A stretch of DNA of 64,000 nt from Coptis chinensis. Taxonomy: Eukaryota; Streptophyta; Magnoliopsida; Ranunculales; Ranunculaceae. Positions 1-10,600 of the stretch are shown here, piece by piece. Numbering within the stretch: the stretch's first letter is position 1; every line of letters starts with the position of its first letter. Under the pieces are notes generated by a model. That model saw only the letters and a list, made by a program, of their open reading frames with translations, was not told the origin of the DNA and did not search any database. Location: positions 15,642,001-15,706,000 of the forward strand of contig CM027380.1 in assembly GCA_015680905.1 (NCBI GenBank), written 5' to 3'. The translations under genes and the position numbers were made by a program.

Positions 1-274
1 CAGAAGGAACTTGATTGAATCCATTAAAACCATAAGGAACTTGATTTTGATCCGTTTGAATTGAACCGGAGGCTGTAAGAACATTAATATTTTGACTTTG
101 AGATTGAAAAGCCAGATTTGAAGCGTTGGTTGTAGAAGTATTTTGATTTTGATCTTGCGATGCTGGAATTGGAGCAACAGCTGTAGATGGATTGATATCT
201 CCATTGTTTAACTGAATTGAATAACTTATATTGATGTTTCCATCATCAATTGGTAAGTTAGGATTTGAGTTCAT
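1..274 (-). CDS. Partial Q/N-rich N-terminus, probable copia gag start, open at the left edge
   Basis: A reading frame starts at an ATG (272-274, minus strand) and stays open for about 91 codons to the window edge. It encodes an Asn/Gln/Ser-rich, low-complexity protein (it begins MNSNPNLPIDDGNIN). I recognise no domain in it. It lies about 135 bp downstream, in minus-strand sense, of a primer-binding-site-like sequence (409-420), which is where the gag of a Ty1/copia element would begin. An upstream in-frame stop lies shortly 5' of the ATG. An unrelated host exon is the alternative. The copia reading rests on position rather than homology. Confidence 0.4.
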   Translation of the reverse strand, partial: MNSNPNLPIDDGNINISYSIQLNNGDINPSTAVAPIPASQDQNQNTSTTNASNLAFQSQSQNINVLTASGSIQTDQNQVPYGFNGFNQVPS

Positions 275-408
275 ATTTATTCTTGAAGAAAAATTTGTTG
301 AAGAAGAAGGTAACTGATTCTGATTTGTTTTTGCAATTGTTTAAATGGAAGAAAATAGGATTGAGCTTGAATTCGTTAATGGTGGATCAACACCATTTGG
401 TGAAAACT

Positions 409-420
409 GCTATGATACCA
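409..420 (-). other. Copia primer-binding site (initiator-Met tRNA type)
   Basis: The minus strand reads TGGTATCATAGC. It differs at one position from TGGTATCAGAGC, the usual plant Ty1/copia primer-binding site complementary to the 3' end of initiator methionine tRNA. A TATA-containing LTR-like segment lies on its upstream side (421 onward) and the Q/N-rich open frame on its downstream side. Together they indicate a minus-strand copia element entering the window from the left. Confidence 0.55.
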
Positions 421-1240
421 AAATAGAAATTGAACAAAACAATAATTTCATTTCTTGATGATTCTAATTACAGATCACTTTATATAGTAGTGACTTTTGT
501 TAGGTGTTGTTTGTTTTTTGACTTTTCAGCATTCAGAGCTTCTGAATCATAAGTTTTAAGCATTAAGAGGTGTAAAAGTTGTTTCAGTGATCAGTAGCTA
601 AAAGTGTCTTCAGCGTTCCACGCCTAAGGTCTCGCTGAATGCTGAAATTAGAGATGTTAAAGTACGGTTCCCTTTTTGCCCTCACATTTGTCTCTCCAAC
701 TTTGAATTGAAAAATCAAAATTTTCTTCAATGTCCACCAATAGTCGACATGTATAATAACCTCATCTCATATTTAAAAGTTAAAACAATCATTTTTCTTA
801 ATAAATAATAAATAGATAAATGATTTATTATTAGCCGAAATAATTAAATAGATAAATGATTTATTATAACCTCATCTCATTTTTCTAACTAATTAGCCGA
901 AAAAATAATAAATAGATAAATGTATTTATTTTTGCTTCTATAATAATAACATGTAATTTAATTTAACTTGGTATTTTCATATATTTTGTTTTTATAAACA
1001 ATTAAGTTGTGCTCAAAATAGATAACAACGGGTGAAATTGTCCAAATGATTTATATTCAGTACTCAGAGCCAGATCATTCTGACGGAAAACAAACATGTA
1101 TTTCAGAGTTCAGCAATCAGCATTCAACATTCAGAAGATTTGTCATTTAACATTCAGCATTTAGCATTCAGAGGCTCAGAAAAACAAACGACCCCTTAGT
1201 TATCATTACAGAATATAATAACATAAAATAGTTACACTTA
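421..1240 (-). mobile_element. 5' LTR of a minus-strand copia element, split by a MITE
   Basis: The segment next to the primer-binding site contains TATATAAAG on the minus strand (478-486), a plausible LTR promoter. The LTR is interrupted at 503-1195 by a Tourist-like MITE and seems to resume at 1199 with AT-rich sequence. Neither LTR end could be fixed: the expected terminal CA next to the primer-binding site is not clear, and the second LTR lies outside the window. The right border given is approximate. Confidence 0.4.
503..1195. mobile_element. Tourist/PIF-Harbinger-like MITE (693 bp) with TTA target duplication
   Basis: The left end reads GGTGTTGTTTGTTTTTTGA. The reverse complement of the right end reads GGGGTCGTTTGTTTTTCTGA. 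These are imperfect terminal inverted repeats flanked on both sides by TTA (500-502 and 1196-1198), the 3-bp target typical of PIF/Harbinger elements. Subterminal CATTCAG-type motifs recur near both ends. The interior is AT-rich with repeated ATAAATAGATAAATGATTT stretches and no coding capacity. It is inserted in the LTR-like sequence of the copia element. Confidence 0.65.
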
Positions 1241-1351
1241 CAGAGTTTGTTATAGATTCTAGAGTTAGTTAGTTGTCTATGCTGAGTTGTCCTTTATTTA
1301 CTTGACTGAACTTAATTGACTGCTGATTTATGAATCCTTAATTATATATTC

Positions 1352-1545
1352 AACCAAATTACTCCACTTTAACTGGCGTTGAATGGAACACTTTTTCTCA
1401 TTTGCCAGTTGATCTAGAGTAGAATGTATCCAAACAAATTACTCCACTTTAAGTGACGAATAATGGAACACTTTTTCTCATTTGGCGCTTGCTCGTTTAG
1501 AGTATAATGTATCTAACCAAATTACTCCACTTTAAGTGGCATATT
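1352..1545. repeat. About 2.4 copies of a diverged 80-83 bp tandem repeat
   Basis: The motif CAAATTACTCCACTTTAA recurs at about 1355, 1435 and 1518. Each of the first two copies is followed by TGGAACACTTTTTCTCATTTG and an (A)GAGTA(G/T)AATGTAT segment. The third copy is truncated. No coding potential is visible; this may be a remnant of a transposon end or a local duplication. Confidence 0.7.
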
Positions 1546-1756
1546 ATGTTCCAAACCATTAGACCAAAAATCATACTATACTCTCTATCCTTAAAACACT
1601 ATTTTTTTGAGTTTTGAGATATAGAGTCCCATACCATTGGACTCAATATTAAAAGAAACAAAACTGATAATAGGTTACAAGAGAGGGACATCAATCTTAC
1701 ATTCTTATCCCTACAAACTATTGAATGGCTAGATGCGTAAGTTTCCTAATCCACAA

Positions 1757-2110
1757 TTATCCAACAATAATAATGATTTTTTTTGCTGCTCCTAGCTTAG
1801 GCACCTCACTCAGTGCTTCGAAATCACCAAACCTATGATTCATACTATTTAATTTTGCTAGAGCATCAGCACTTGCATTGGTTTCTCGATAAACATGTAT
1901 AATAGTAACCTCATAATAAGACATAATTAAAGTTCTTGACAAAAGCCAAGTGTTATAATAGTATCACAACACATCTGCTTTACCACCAACCTAATCTACC
2001 AAAAGTTACTTGTATCTTCTTAAATCCCCGAGTGATGCAAACATTGACACCCTCAACAAAAAAGCCAAACACTCCGCCAAATTACTACTCACTACAACAA
2101 AATGTTTATA
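1757..2110 (-). pseudogene. LINE-type RNase H domain fragment
   Basis: The minus strand encodes the signature HVYRETNASADALAK followed by an FxxF-type tail. This is the C-terminal part of the RNase H domain (RVT_3) found at the 3' end of plant LINE polyproteins. Related sequence continues upstream (to about 2110, with GFKKIQV) but is broken by stops and frame changes. It is a dead fragment of a non-LTR retrotransposon, although single-domain RNase H-like host proteins share the motif. Confidence 0.6.
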
Positions 2111-3705
2111 GAAAATTGTAAATGTCTAATTTTATCCCTTGTGATTAATAGGACATTACACCAATGATTAATTAAGACTTAGTTCTAGTTTGGGTGAAGG
2201 AAGGAGATAGTTTTGATCGATGGAAATGGTTGTTCTTCGTGGGTAAAAAGATGCCTACGTGTCCAGCACTGTGTGTGATAATAGAATTAGGAGTGCTGGA
2301 ATCAAGCCAACTTAGCTCTGAGGGTGGATTTTATAGACATTGAGGGTGTGCATATGGTATGTAAGACATGTGTGGTGGTCTAGACAGATGTGCGGTTGAG
2401 ATGAGCACGTGTGTAATAGCTCTAGGCGTTAGGTTGTTTGAGCTGGCATAGGGCGTAATGATAGTGAAACCACCGTAATGATGATAAATAGCTGTAATGA
2501 TTTGGGTATTACGATGGGTAGAGACCTAATGATAATGATAACAATGATGAGAGAGTAGTAGGTGATGATGTCATGAGGCGAAATCAAGTGTTGAGTCATG
2601 AGATGTTGATCTCGATCGAGTGAGCAAGTGCTCGTGTTCTTATAGTTGATCTTGTGGAGTCGTTGTGTGTGGACTATGTGCATCACGTGCTTGATAGATG
2701 TTCCTTACAAATACCAACATAACACACCCATTCACATCTCTAATAACACCACCACCGCCTCCTGGATCTTGAATTATTAAGAGAATAACCATACCATCAA
2801 GATTAAGTTTTATAAAACCTGATAGGTTTATTCCACTTCACCAATATGACTATCTTTGTTGGCTCACTACCCCCTCACTATCCCACTATGAATACCAATG
2901 TTATTTAAAAGATATAGAATACACATGAGATGTATTGAATTTAATCATAATATAAAGATTTATAACCCTTAACCATCTTTCGACCATTTACTGAAAAAAA
3001 AAAAAAAATGTCATCTCATTTCTTGAGCTTCATAATGCATTGATTGAGAAGAGGAAACCTCGATCTATTTCATCAAACTGTGTATACATTAAATAAAGTT
3101 TTCCTAAATAAGCGGAATGTGATTCATAACTTTTGTTGATAAGAAAGTTTCAATAGGAAGTGACTCTCCAAGACAAATCGGGGAAAAAGTAACTCTCATA
3201 ACCAATTTTTTTTTTTATATCACTCGCAAGGACGGGGTAGATGAAATGTCAAGTATATACCCTTAACGCGAAATTAAAAATGGTTCGGGTAGATGAAAGG
3301 TCAAGTATATCCCTGACGCGAAATAACAAACGGCCCTGTGTATATATATAAAACAATCATTAAGTTCATACTTAAATCACTGTTCATACCTCAACATAAT
3401 GTGTGGTTAGTAAGAAGTATGAACAATCACTGTTCATACATCAACATGAGCTATGAAAATCACTGTTCGTATACAACAATAACATAAAGGGGTAAAATCG
3501 AAAAATATTTATTTTAGATCAAGGCTATTTGTCCTTATGGGTTATTTTCACTCGAAAATTGTGTTTAAAAAAAATGAAAGTGATTTTCACCTGAAAATGG
3601 GCAAATGGGGCCTTGGGACCAATTTCTTTAAAGTTTAATATCATAAAAGCATATTTGATCTTCCAGATTCCAGGATAATCTTAAAGCTTTTATTCTCGGG
3701 TCACG
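2111..3705. other. AT-rich intergenic stretch with small repeats, no gene seen
   Basis: I see no supported gene here. The 2450-2570 segment is rich in (A)ATGAT-like simple repeats. At about 3235-3335 a GGTAGATGAAANGTCAAG unit occurs twice, about 59 bp apart. At 3376-3480 the phrase ATCACTGTTC(A/G)TA recurs three times and includes a perfect inverted repeat, GTATGAAC / GTTCATAC, around a 7-bp loop. This looks like decayed repeat DNA. Confidence 0.6.
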
Positions 3706-4345
3706 GTATTGACACCCCATTTTATGGAATTGGCACCCCTCAATTAATCACATAAAAAAACACTCACGGCAAGAAATTACCGTGAGATTGTACAATCTAC
3801 AACATCTGGTTGCCGCGAGAGCGCACAATCCACGGAAGGTTGTTACCGTGGGTCTTTTTTTCTTTTAAATTTTTTTTAATAGCCATTGTAAAAAAAGTTA
3901 GTTGTCCGAGATGATTGTGCTCACTAAAATAGAGTATTTGCTTGTGTTAATTATCAAAACTATTATTTATTAATTTGATTACAAGTTTTTCTTATAACAT
4001 ATGAAAATATTTGTTGCAAGATAGCAAAATTATATCTCGATTGTACATTTTTTTTCTTCTTAATAGTTTTGGCGTTGTTTTTGGAGTGTATAAATAAGCT
4101 TTAAAGAAGAAAATGAGGTATCCATATGTCGTGTGTGGTCAATACGCAAAATTTGAAGTAAAAAAAAACAAAAAACACAAAAAAAAATGTTTCGCCTGTG
4201 GGATATGAGATCTCGCAGCAAGCCGATACCGTAGAACTATTAGACATGTGGGGTGTAAAGAGACATATAAGAAATTACTATTATTGTTTTACTTTTTGCC
4301 AAAGGAGTGCCAATCCCATAAAGCATAAAGTGGGGTGCCAAGACT
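3706..4345. mobile_element. Foldback/MITE-like element with roughly 35-42 bp terminal inverted repeats
   Basis: The left end (from about 3707) reads GTATTGACACCCCATTTTAT then GGAATTGGCACCCC. The reverse complement of the right end (about 4300-4343) reads GTCTTGGCACCCCACTTTAT then, after a 4-bp insertion, GGGATTGGCACTCC. The interior has paired CACGG/CCGTG motifs (3765-3850) that can themselves fold, and is otherwise AT-rich and non-coding. I could not find a convincing target-site duplication, so the superfamily is left open. It ends about 320 bp upstream of the symplekin ATG. Confidence 0.55.
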
Positions 4346-4662
4346 TTCTTCTAATTTATTCTAAGAACAAACCGTTATTTTTTTTTCTTAATTTTACTCA
4401 ATAGAAAATTGGGCCTTTTACTGCTCCATAGTCCATGTCTAATCTGGCCCTTTTTTTAATATGGACCGGGTACTTTACAATATACATTTGGGCTTCTCTT
4501 TCACAATAAAAACCTCCCACCTCCAATTTACCCAAAAATTTCGTTTTTTTTGTTCCCAATTATCTCAAGAACCCAATTTTCCCATTTTCATTAATTTGAT
4601 GTTGTTCTAAGCAAATATATTTGTTACAATTAATTACTTCAATATATATTTAAAAAAAAAAA
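4346..4662 (+). promoter_or_regulatory. Promoter-proximal region and 5' UTR of the symplekin-like gene
   Basis: This segment precedes the ATG at 4663. It contains TGGGCC (about 4409) and TGGGCT (about 4488), which match plant site II (TGGGCY) motifs common in housekeeping promoters, plus a CT-rich tract (4490-4530). No convincing TATA box is seen. The start sits in an A-rich leader ending AAAAAAAATGGC, a good plant initiation context. The role of the motifs is inferred. Confidence 0.4.
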
Positions 4663-7600
4663 ATGGCAAGTCCAACACGAGAACAAGCAGTGTCACTTTT
4701 ATCCGCTGCAAAAAACCATGGAGATTTAGCAGTCAAATTATCTTCTTTAAAACAAGCCAAAGAGATTCTATTGTCAATCCAACCTTCTCTTGCTGCTGAT
4801 TTGTTTCCTTTTATTCTTGACCTCAACACTTCTTCTGAATTTCTTGTTAGAAAGTTTCTTATTGAGTAAGTTTTTTCCAAAAATTTCATCTTTTTTACTA
4901 TTTCGGAATTTGTTTTTGGATTTCGATTAGTTCAATTGTGCAATTGTATTCTTCTTTTTATTGTTAATTGTGTGGAATTTGAGTTTTTATTAGGTTTAGG
5001 GTTAGTTAGAAAGTGAAATGTGTGATTGAAGTTATCTTTTGGAAATGTATTTAAATGCAAATGTGATTCGCACAATGTAAGAGTTGAAATACAAAAATAG
5101 GGCCCCATCTATTTTTGATATCTGTGTGGATTTGGCAAAGAGGAAAATATTTGTGTGTTTTTTGTCTAATACTTATAAAACCAATGCATTTTGGCAGGTT
5201 GGTGGAAGAACTTAGTTTGAAGGTGATGGACCAGTCACCTGCGTTGATGCCGATCTTATTGTCACTTTTAAATGATGATGCTTCTGTTGTTGTGAGACAG
5301 TCGATTGTTAGTTCCATGCGTATCTACTGCAGCAGCTTGGAAGAAATGGCACTACAGGTCATTTTCCTTATCTTTTGTTTTTTTATAGTACTTGAAATGT
5401 TATTCTTTTTCTCTCAGTTGTGTCAATGAATGGGTACACAATAACACAACGTTTATAACACTGAGAAGAATTGTAGTCACAATAACTGTGATATAATGTG
5501 TTGGAAATTTATTGTACTTGATGTTCCATAATTTACAATAGCATCGTTCACAACTAGGCTCGGGGAATCTTCTTGAACAGGCATATTCAAGGTACATGAG
5601 GTCAGTTTTCAAATAGGAGAGTTTCCTGTATTTTGTTCCTCTTCCTTGAAATCAAACTCCCAGGTTTCCACCATATCTTCTATGAACTATTAAGTATAGA
5701 TCAAAATCCATGTGGCCCTTCATCTTTTCAATGCACTGTAGATCAAAATCCTTGGTGGCCCTTCATCTTTTCAATGCACATGTTGTTTTTCGTTTTCTAA
5801 CATGCCATATCGTCTGCTAATATATCTCGATGCACTTTCTTTGATGACCGCAGTTTCAGAAATCTGGTAAAGTTGAAAGATGGCTTTACGAACATTGGAC
5901 ATGGATGATTAAGTTGAAGGATGCTATCTTTGGAATTGCTTTGAAGGTAAGCCTTAAGCCTAAAACAATTACTTTAAAGAATCAGAATCTGTTACTGACT
6001 TTATGGAGGATTTCAACATTTGGAATCATACGCATTCAAAGAATCAAAGGTGCCTGTGTGCTTCTTAAATCAATAAATTTTAAGGGATAAAACTGTCCGT
6101 ACCGACTTCATCAAGAAGAATACATTTTAAACAAACTCAGTAGTAACTCTTCGTTTAGAGGATGGGACTGTGGATATTGATTTGTTTCTATCTCTCCTGG
6201 GGGGGGGGGTGGATAATTTATGATACTAAGCATTTTTTGCCACTAGCTTACACTCTCTCTCTCTCACACACACACACATTTCACTTGCAAGGAGGCATCA
6301 TGAGAAAGAGAAATAAGTTTTCGAGGTACAGGTCTTTGCCCGCTCCATCCATTTGGTTCATTAACACGTTCTTTAGAAGACATAGTCAAGAAAGGAATGT
6401 GCCTTGGTGAATTCATTTTGCATATCGTTGACAGCTACTATCTTACCACGAATATTTTGCATGGGCTGTCTCCCTCATTTGAACTTTTCCATTAGGGTTG
6501 CAAATGTAGTTTTCAGTTTGTTTTCCATCTAATAATCATTTTATAGTGTTCAGCAAAAACGAAAAGAGAAAAGGCTAACTCAAGTTTATGTTGGACTCAA
6601 CTTTGTAGCCTGGTTCTGTTGGAGTGAAGTTGCTAGCATTAAAATTTGTGGAGTTGCATGTTTTACTTTTTACTGCTGATGCCAATGGTTTTGAAACATC
6701 CATTAGAGAAGGTAACAATGTAACTTATTCTCATAACATAAACTCTTTGCTCATTTCCTCTCCTGGTCCTTTTGGCTTAAGCAAATTCATCAACATATTA
6801 ATTAGCCTATGTTTTTTATTGTTTTCTTTAACAGGAAAGAGAAAGAGGTTTAACATTTCGTTGGTGTCTGGAGGCCATCCAATTCTGGATCCAGCCTGGC
6901 TTGCATCAGAGGCAAACAAGAGTCTTGGCCTTTTGTTGGATCTGTTTCAGTCAACTAATGCTATCTGCGGTTCTCAGATGATCGCTGTTATTAATTGGTG
7001 AGTTTGACTCACTCTTTAGTACGTTTTCTTAGCTACTTTAACTATTTGTTTGTCTCTTTTGTTTTATTTTATCGCATAAATTTGTTGACATGCTATTTTA
7101 TTTGAAATTTGCGAGTTTATTCAGTGGCTGTATTGGTTATATGTGATTTTGGTTTAATTGGTGAAATTCTGGTAGTGGACAAGATATGATTTCAACTGCA
7201 ACATTGTTATATAGTGAAGAAGTAAGATTCAGATAAAGTTTTCAAGTATTCATAAGTTTGCTTTTGCTTGTGAATAATTATGATTATTTTTATACTTATT
7301 TGTTTCTACCAGTAACATTCAGTATCATTGATGTGAGAAGTGTTATGAGGCTCCCTGGGGGTGGAGTATGAATTTTCCTCTCATTGATATAACTGGGATG
7401 ATGATTTTGGTAAAATCTTTGTTATGTTTGACTCTCCGCCATCCTATGATCATTTTTTTTACCAGTCCATGCTCTATATTCTAGAGTTGAGTTGTAGCTT
7501 CTGCACCCAATCTGGTTACTATTTATTTGGATAAGCACATTTTTCTCTTTTAAGTTCTTGGTTGATGGAAATTTCCTCCAGATGAGAAAAGGATCTGATT

Positions 7601-10600
7601 CTTTAGAAGAAATTTATTATCACAAAAAGTACAATTTGATTAGGTCATTCTGTACTTCTCATAGAATATGCGATTGCAATTTTTTGATGGGATTTATATG
7701 TTGCACAAATAAGTCATGTAATACTAAGCTGTTGTCGGGCATTGTATGTACTGTGGTGCTTTTTTTGTTCCTTTTGCTGTTTCTGTAAGAATATTCAGTC
7801 AGTTTATATACACGTTTTCATTATTAAATCTCAGTCACAGATCTCCCTGAATGTGAGATTACTACCGGCTACTTTTAGAAAAGAAAAAGTAAAATCAGCC
7901 GCTAGGTTTATTTTCTTTTTTGGGAATACCCTGCATGTCTTACCAGTTTGGTTACATGTTTTCATGACTGATGCTATTACCTTAAGAGAGATATTTGCCT
8001 TAGGTTCGTACCAAATCATGTACTGCACTAATATTTCAAGGCAATATTATTTTTGATGAAAGCTTTCAAGGGATTTCTGTAGTTTGTAACAGGTTCTTTC
8101 AAATGCTTTCTATGTCACTATGCGGCATGCTGACCGGCTTTCTCGTTTGGAGTTAAGCACCGTATGGTTTTGTGCCTGAATAGCTACGTCGATGGTTCAA
8201 ACTAATGGGAGGTAGTTGGGCTTCAATGTATAAAGCCACACTTCGTATAACCACGAAGCCAGTAACATTGTCCAGCTATGGTTTTGAAATTTGAAGGATG
8301 GAATTGCCATCCCCACGCTGAAAGAATTTTCATTTTTCATTTAGCTGCAGAGTCTACATTGTAAACTGATTCAGAGATTATATGCTCTACTTTTGTGGGA
8401 GTATCTCCTACTGTATGTTGGATGCAGCTGTTGTTTTGCAGCTTTGTAATAACTATTTGTAGAAATTGACACTCAAAATTCATATATAATAATCACAAAG
8501 TATTTCTGGCATATTAAAGCTCAATGATTAATTCTCATTAAGTCCTTATAATAATATATACATATTTTTTTCGGTTGATATAGTTGTGGTTGACTTGCTG
8601 TTCTTTTTAGGTGTGCCTGTCTTTTCATTTTCTTTCGTCTGGTGTGATTTGTTTATTTTTTCCATTGAACAGCATTTTTACGGTGACACGTAATAGCTCT
8701 TCACTAATAGGTTCCCCTGGAGACTTGAACCTGCGACCTCTGAGGATGTAATGCTATGGTAACATGTTGACTACCAACTTGTCGAAAAAAGGGCGAGTTG
8801 TATGAAAAGCACCAAAGAGATTTGCTTTCAAATTGAAGTAGTTGTCAATATGGTACCAGAGGTGTAGCGTAAACGGTGAATTGATATGTTTCTGACAGGC
8901 AATTGTCAGAGTGAAGTCCTGTGTAAAATCACAAAGCACAGGGAGAACAAGTTGACGTTATAATGAAAGCTAGAGTAAGCTAAAAGGTGAATGGATATTT
9001 TCTGATAGAAAATTGTCAGGGTGAAGTCCTGTATAAAAAACACACGGAGAACGAGTTAAATGATATATTGAAAAATAGAATAGGCATAGGAGAACAATCA
9101 AACCTGTTACAGTAGACAATAAATCGTGGCGTAAATTGGCAGAAGATAAGCATTCAACACATAGAAGAAGTAAAGTTCAAGGGGACACTGTAAATTTGTA
9201 TATGAACTGAAACTCTTGAAAATTTCACATAACTATGTTTTTCAGAATTCACAGTTAAATCAACTTTGAGCTCTAACCGTGCTGATTTATGGTGAAAAGA
9301 AATGAAATTGTGGTTTTCCTTTGGAAGTATAGGGGAAATGCATCATAGTGCCCAGGCCTTCTATATTGTCGCCTTGTGACTTAACACATAGTCTGTGAAG
9401 GAAAGATGGAGCTTCAGAGTAGACTTCTATTTTAAAAACTCTGAAGCCTGCAACCTGCAAGCTGAGGAAGCTTATGTTATCAGTTTCAGTAACTCAAATC
9501 TTTTTTAGATGAATTATTACTTCTGCCACTGTTTCATTCAACAGATGTCAGCAGTAAATGATTGCAGGATAGTTGTGGATGGAAATTCTTTTATGAAATC
9601 CCAATCTTTTGTAGGACACATTAATAAGTTTCAGAGTATTGCAGTTATTATTTTGAGTACTAAGTTTGTCAGTATTGCGTTTCCCAAGCGTATAGTACAC
9701 TAAAGGAACCTTCACAGCTTGCAAACTCTGTAGAGAAAGGGCTTGCAGAGTATGCTTTTCGTTACTTGATGTACTCACAGAATGTTTGCTAATCTGATAG
9801 TTTGTTAAGAATATTACCTATATATATTGAAATGACAAATCTAAACTCTTTGAGGATTTTGATCACCATACTGTTATTATCTAGGAGGGAGTATTCCAGT
9901 GACTTTATATGAAAACCCGTGAATCCTGTAAATAGGTTGGTGTTCATTTTTGTTTGGGCACTAAATTCCTAGGTTCTAATCTTGCTGTTATTGTGTGTTC
10001 TGATTAGGTACAGATGACCTGATGCCATATTTGATATTGCAGACATTCATTTAACGTATCTCTTTTCTTTTTTAAGCCGTTTCGATTTGTTGCAAGTGAA
10101 TAATCACACCCGTACTGCAAATGTGTCAATATTTGGCAAGTAGACGAAGTTCTTATTCAACAGCATAGTGTTGTCTAGAACTTCATCTTAAGTTCAAGTG
10201 ATACCTACAATTCTTTTTCCTGACACTTAATTTTGCAGTTTAGACTTTAAAGAAACGGTAGCTTACGGAAACTTAAAGAAGAAAAAAGAAAAGAAAAGGC
10301 AGTGTTTTCTGAAAAATAGTTTTTGTGTGCACCTTTGGCAATTCTTTCTTTCAGTGAATTGTTCTGACAAGGCAAATGAGGTGAAATGCTAAGATTGCTA
10401 ACTATAGGTGTCTCAAGGCAAAATGACGGGTCTGTAAGATCCCTTCTTTCAGTGGATTGTTCTGATGAGGCAAATGAGATAAAATGCTAAGATTGCTAAC
10501 TGTAGGTGTCTCTAGGCCAAATGATGGGTCTGTAAGATCTCCTTTTGGTAAGAACTTAATATTTTGGAGTTTGGTCAGATCTTGTAATAGATATGTGATA

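Noticed and set aside
1352..1545. Spaced repeats considered as a CRISPR-like array
   Set aside because: Only 2-3 diverged copies, no unique spacers of constant length, and a plant nuclear context.
2429..2686. 85-codon minus-strand frame rich in Ile and Tyr
   Set aside because: It is a translation of (A)ATGAT-type simple repeat DNA.
7558..8056. Open frames of 65-104 codons within the large symplekin intron
   Set aside because: Low-complexity, Phe/Cys-rich translations of T-rich intron DNA without homology; the exon chain joins in frame without them.
8690..8760. Minus-strand GGTTCAAGTCTCC, resembling a pol III B box as in tRNA genes or SINEs
   Set aside because: No tRNA fold or convincing A box at the right distance, and no bounded SINE body could be traced.
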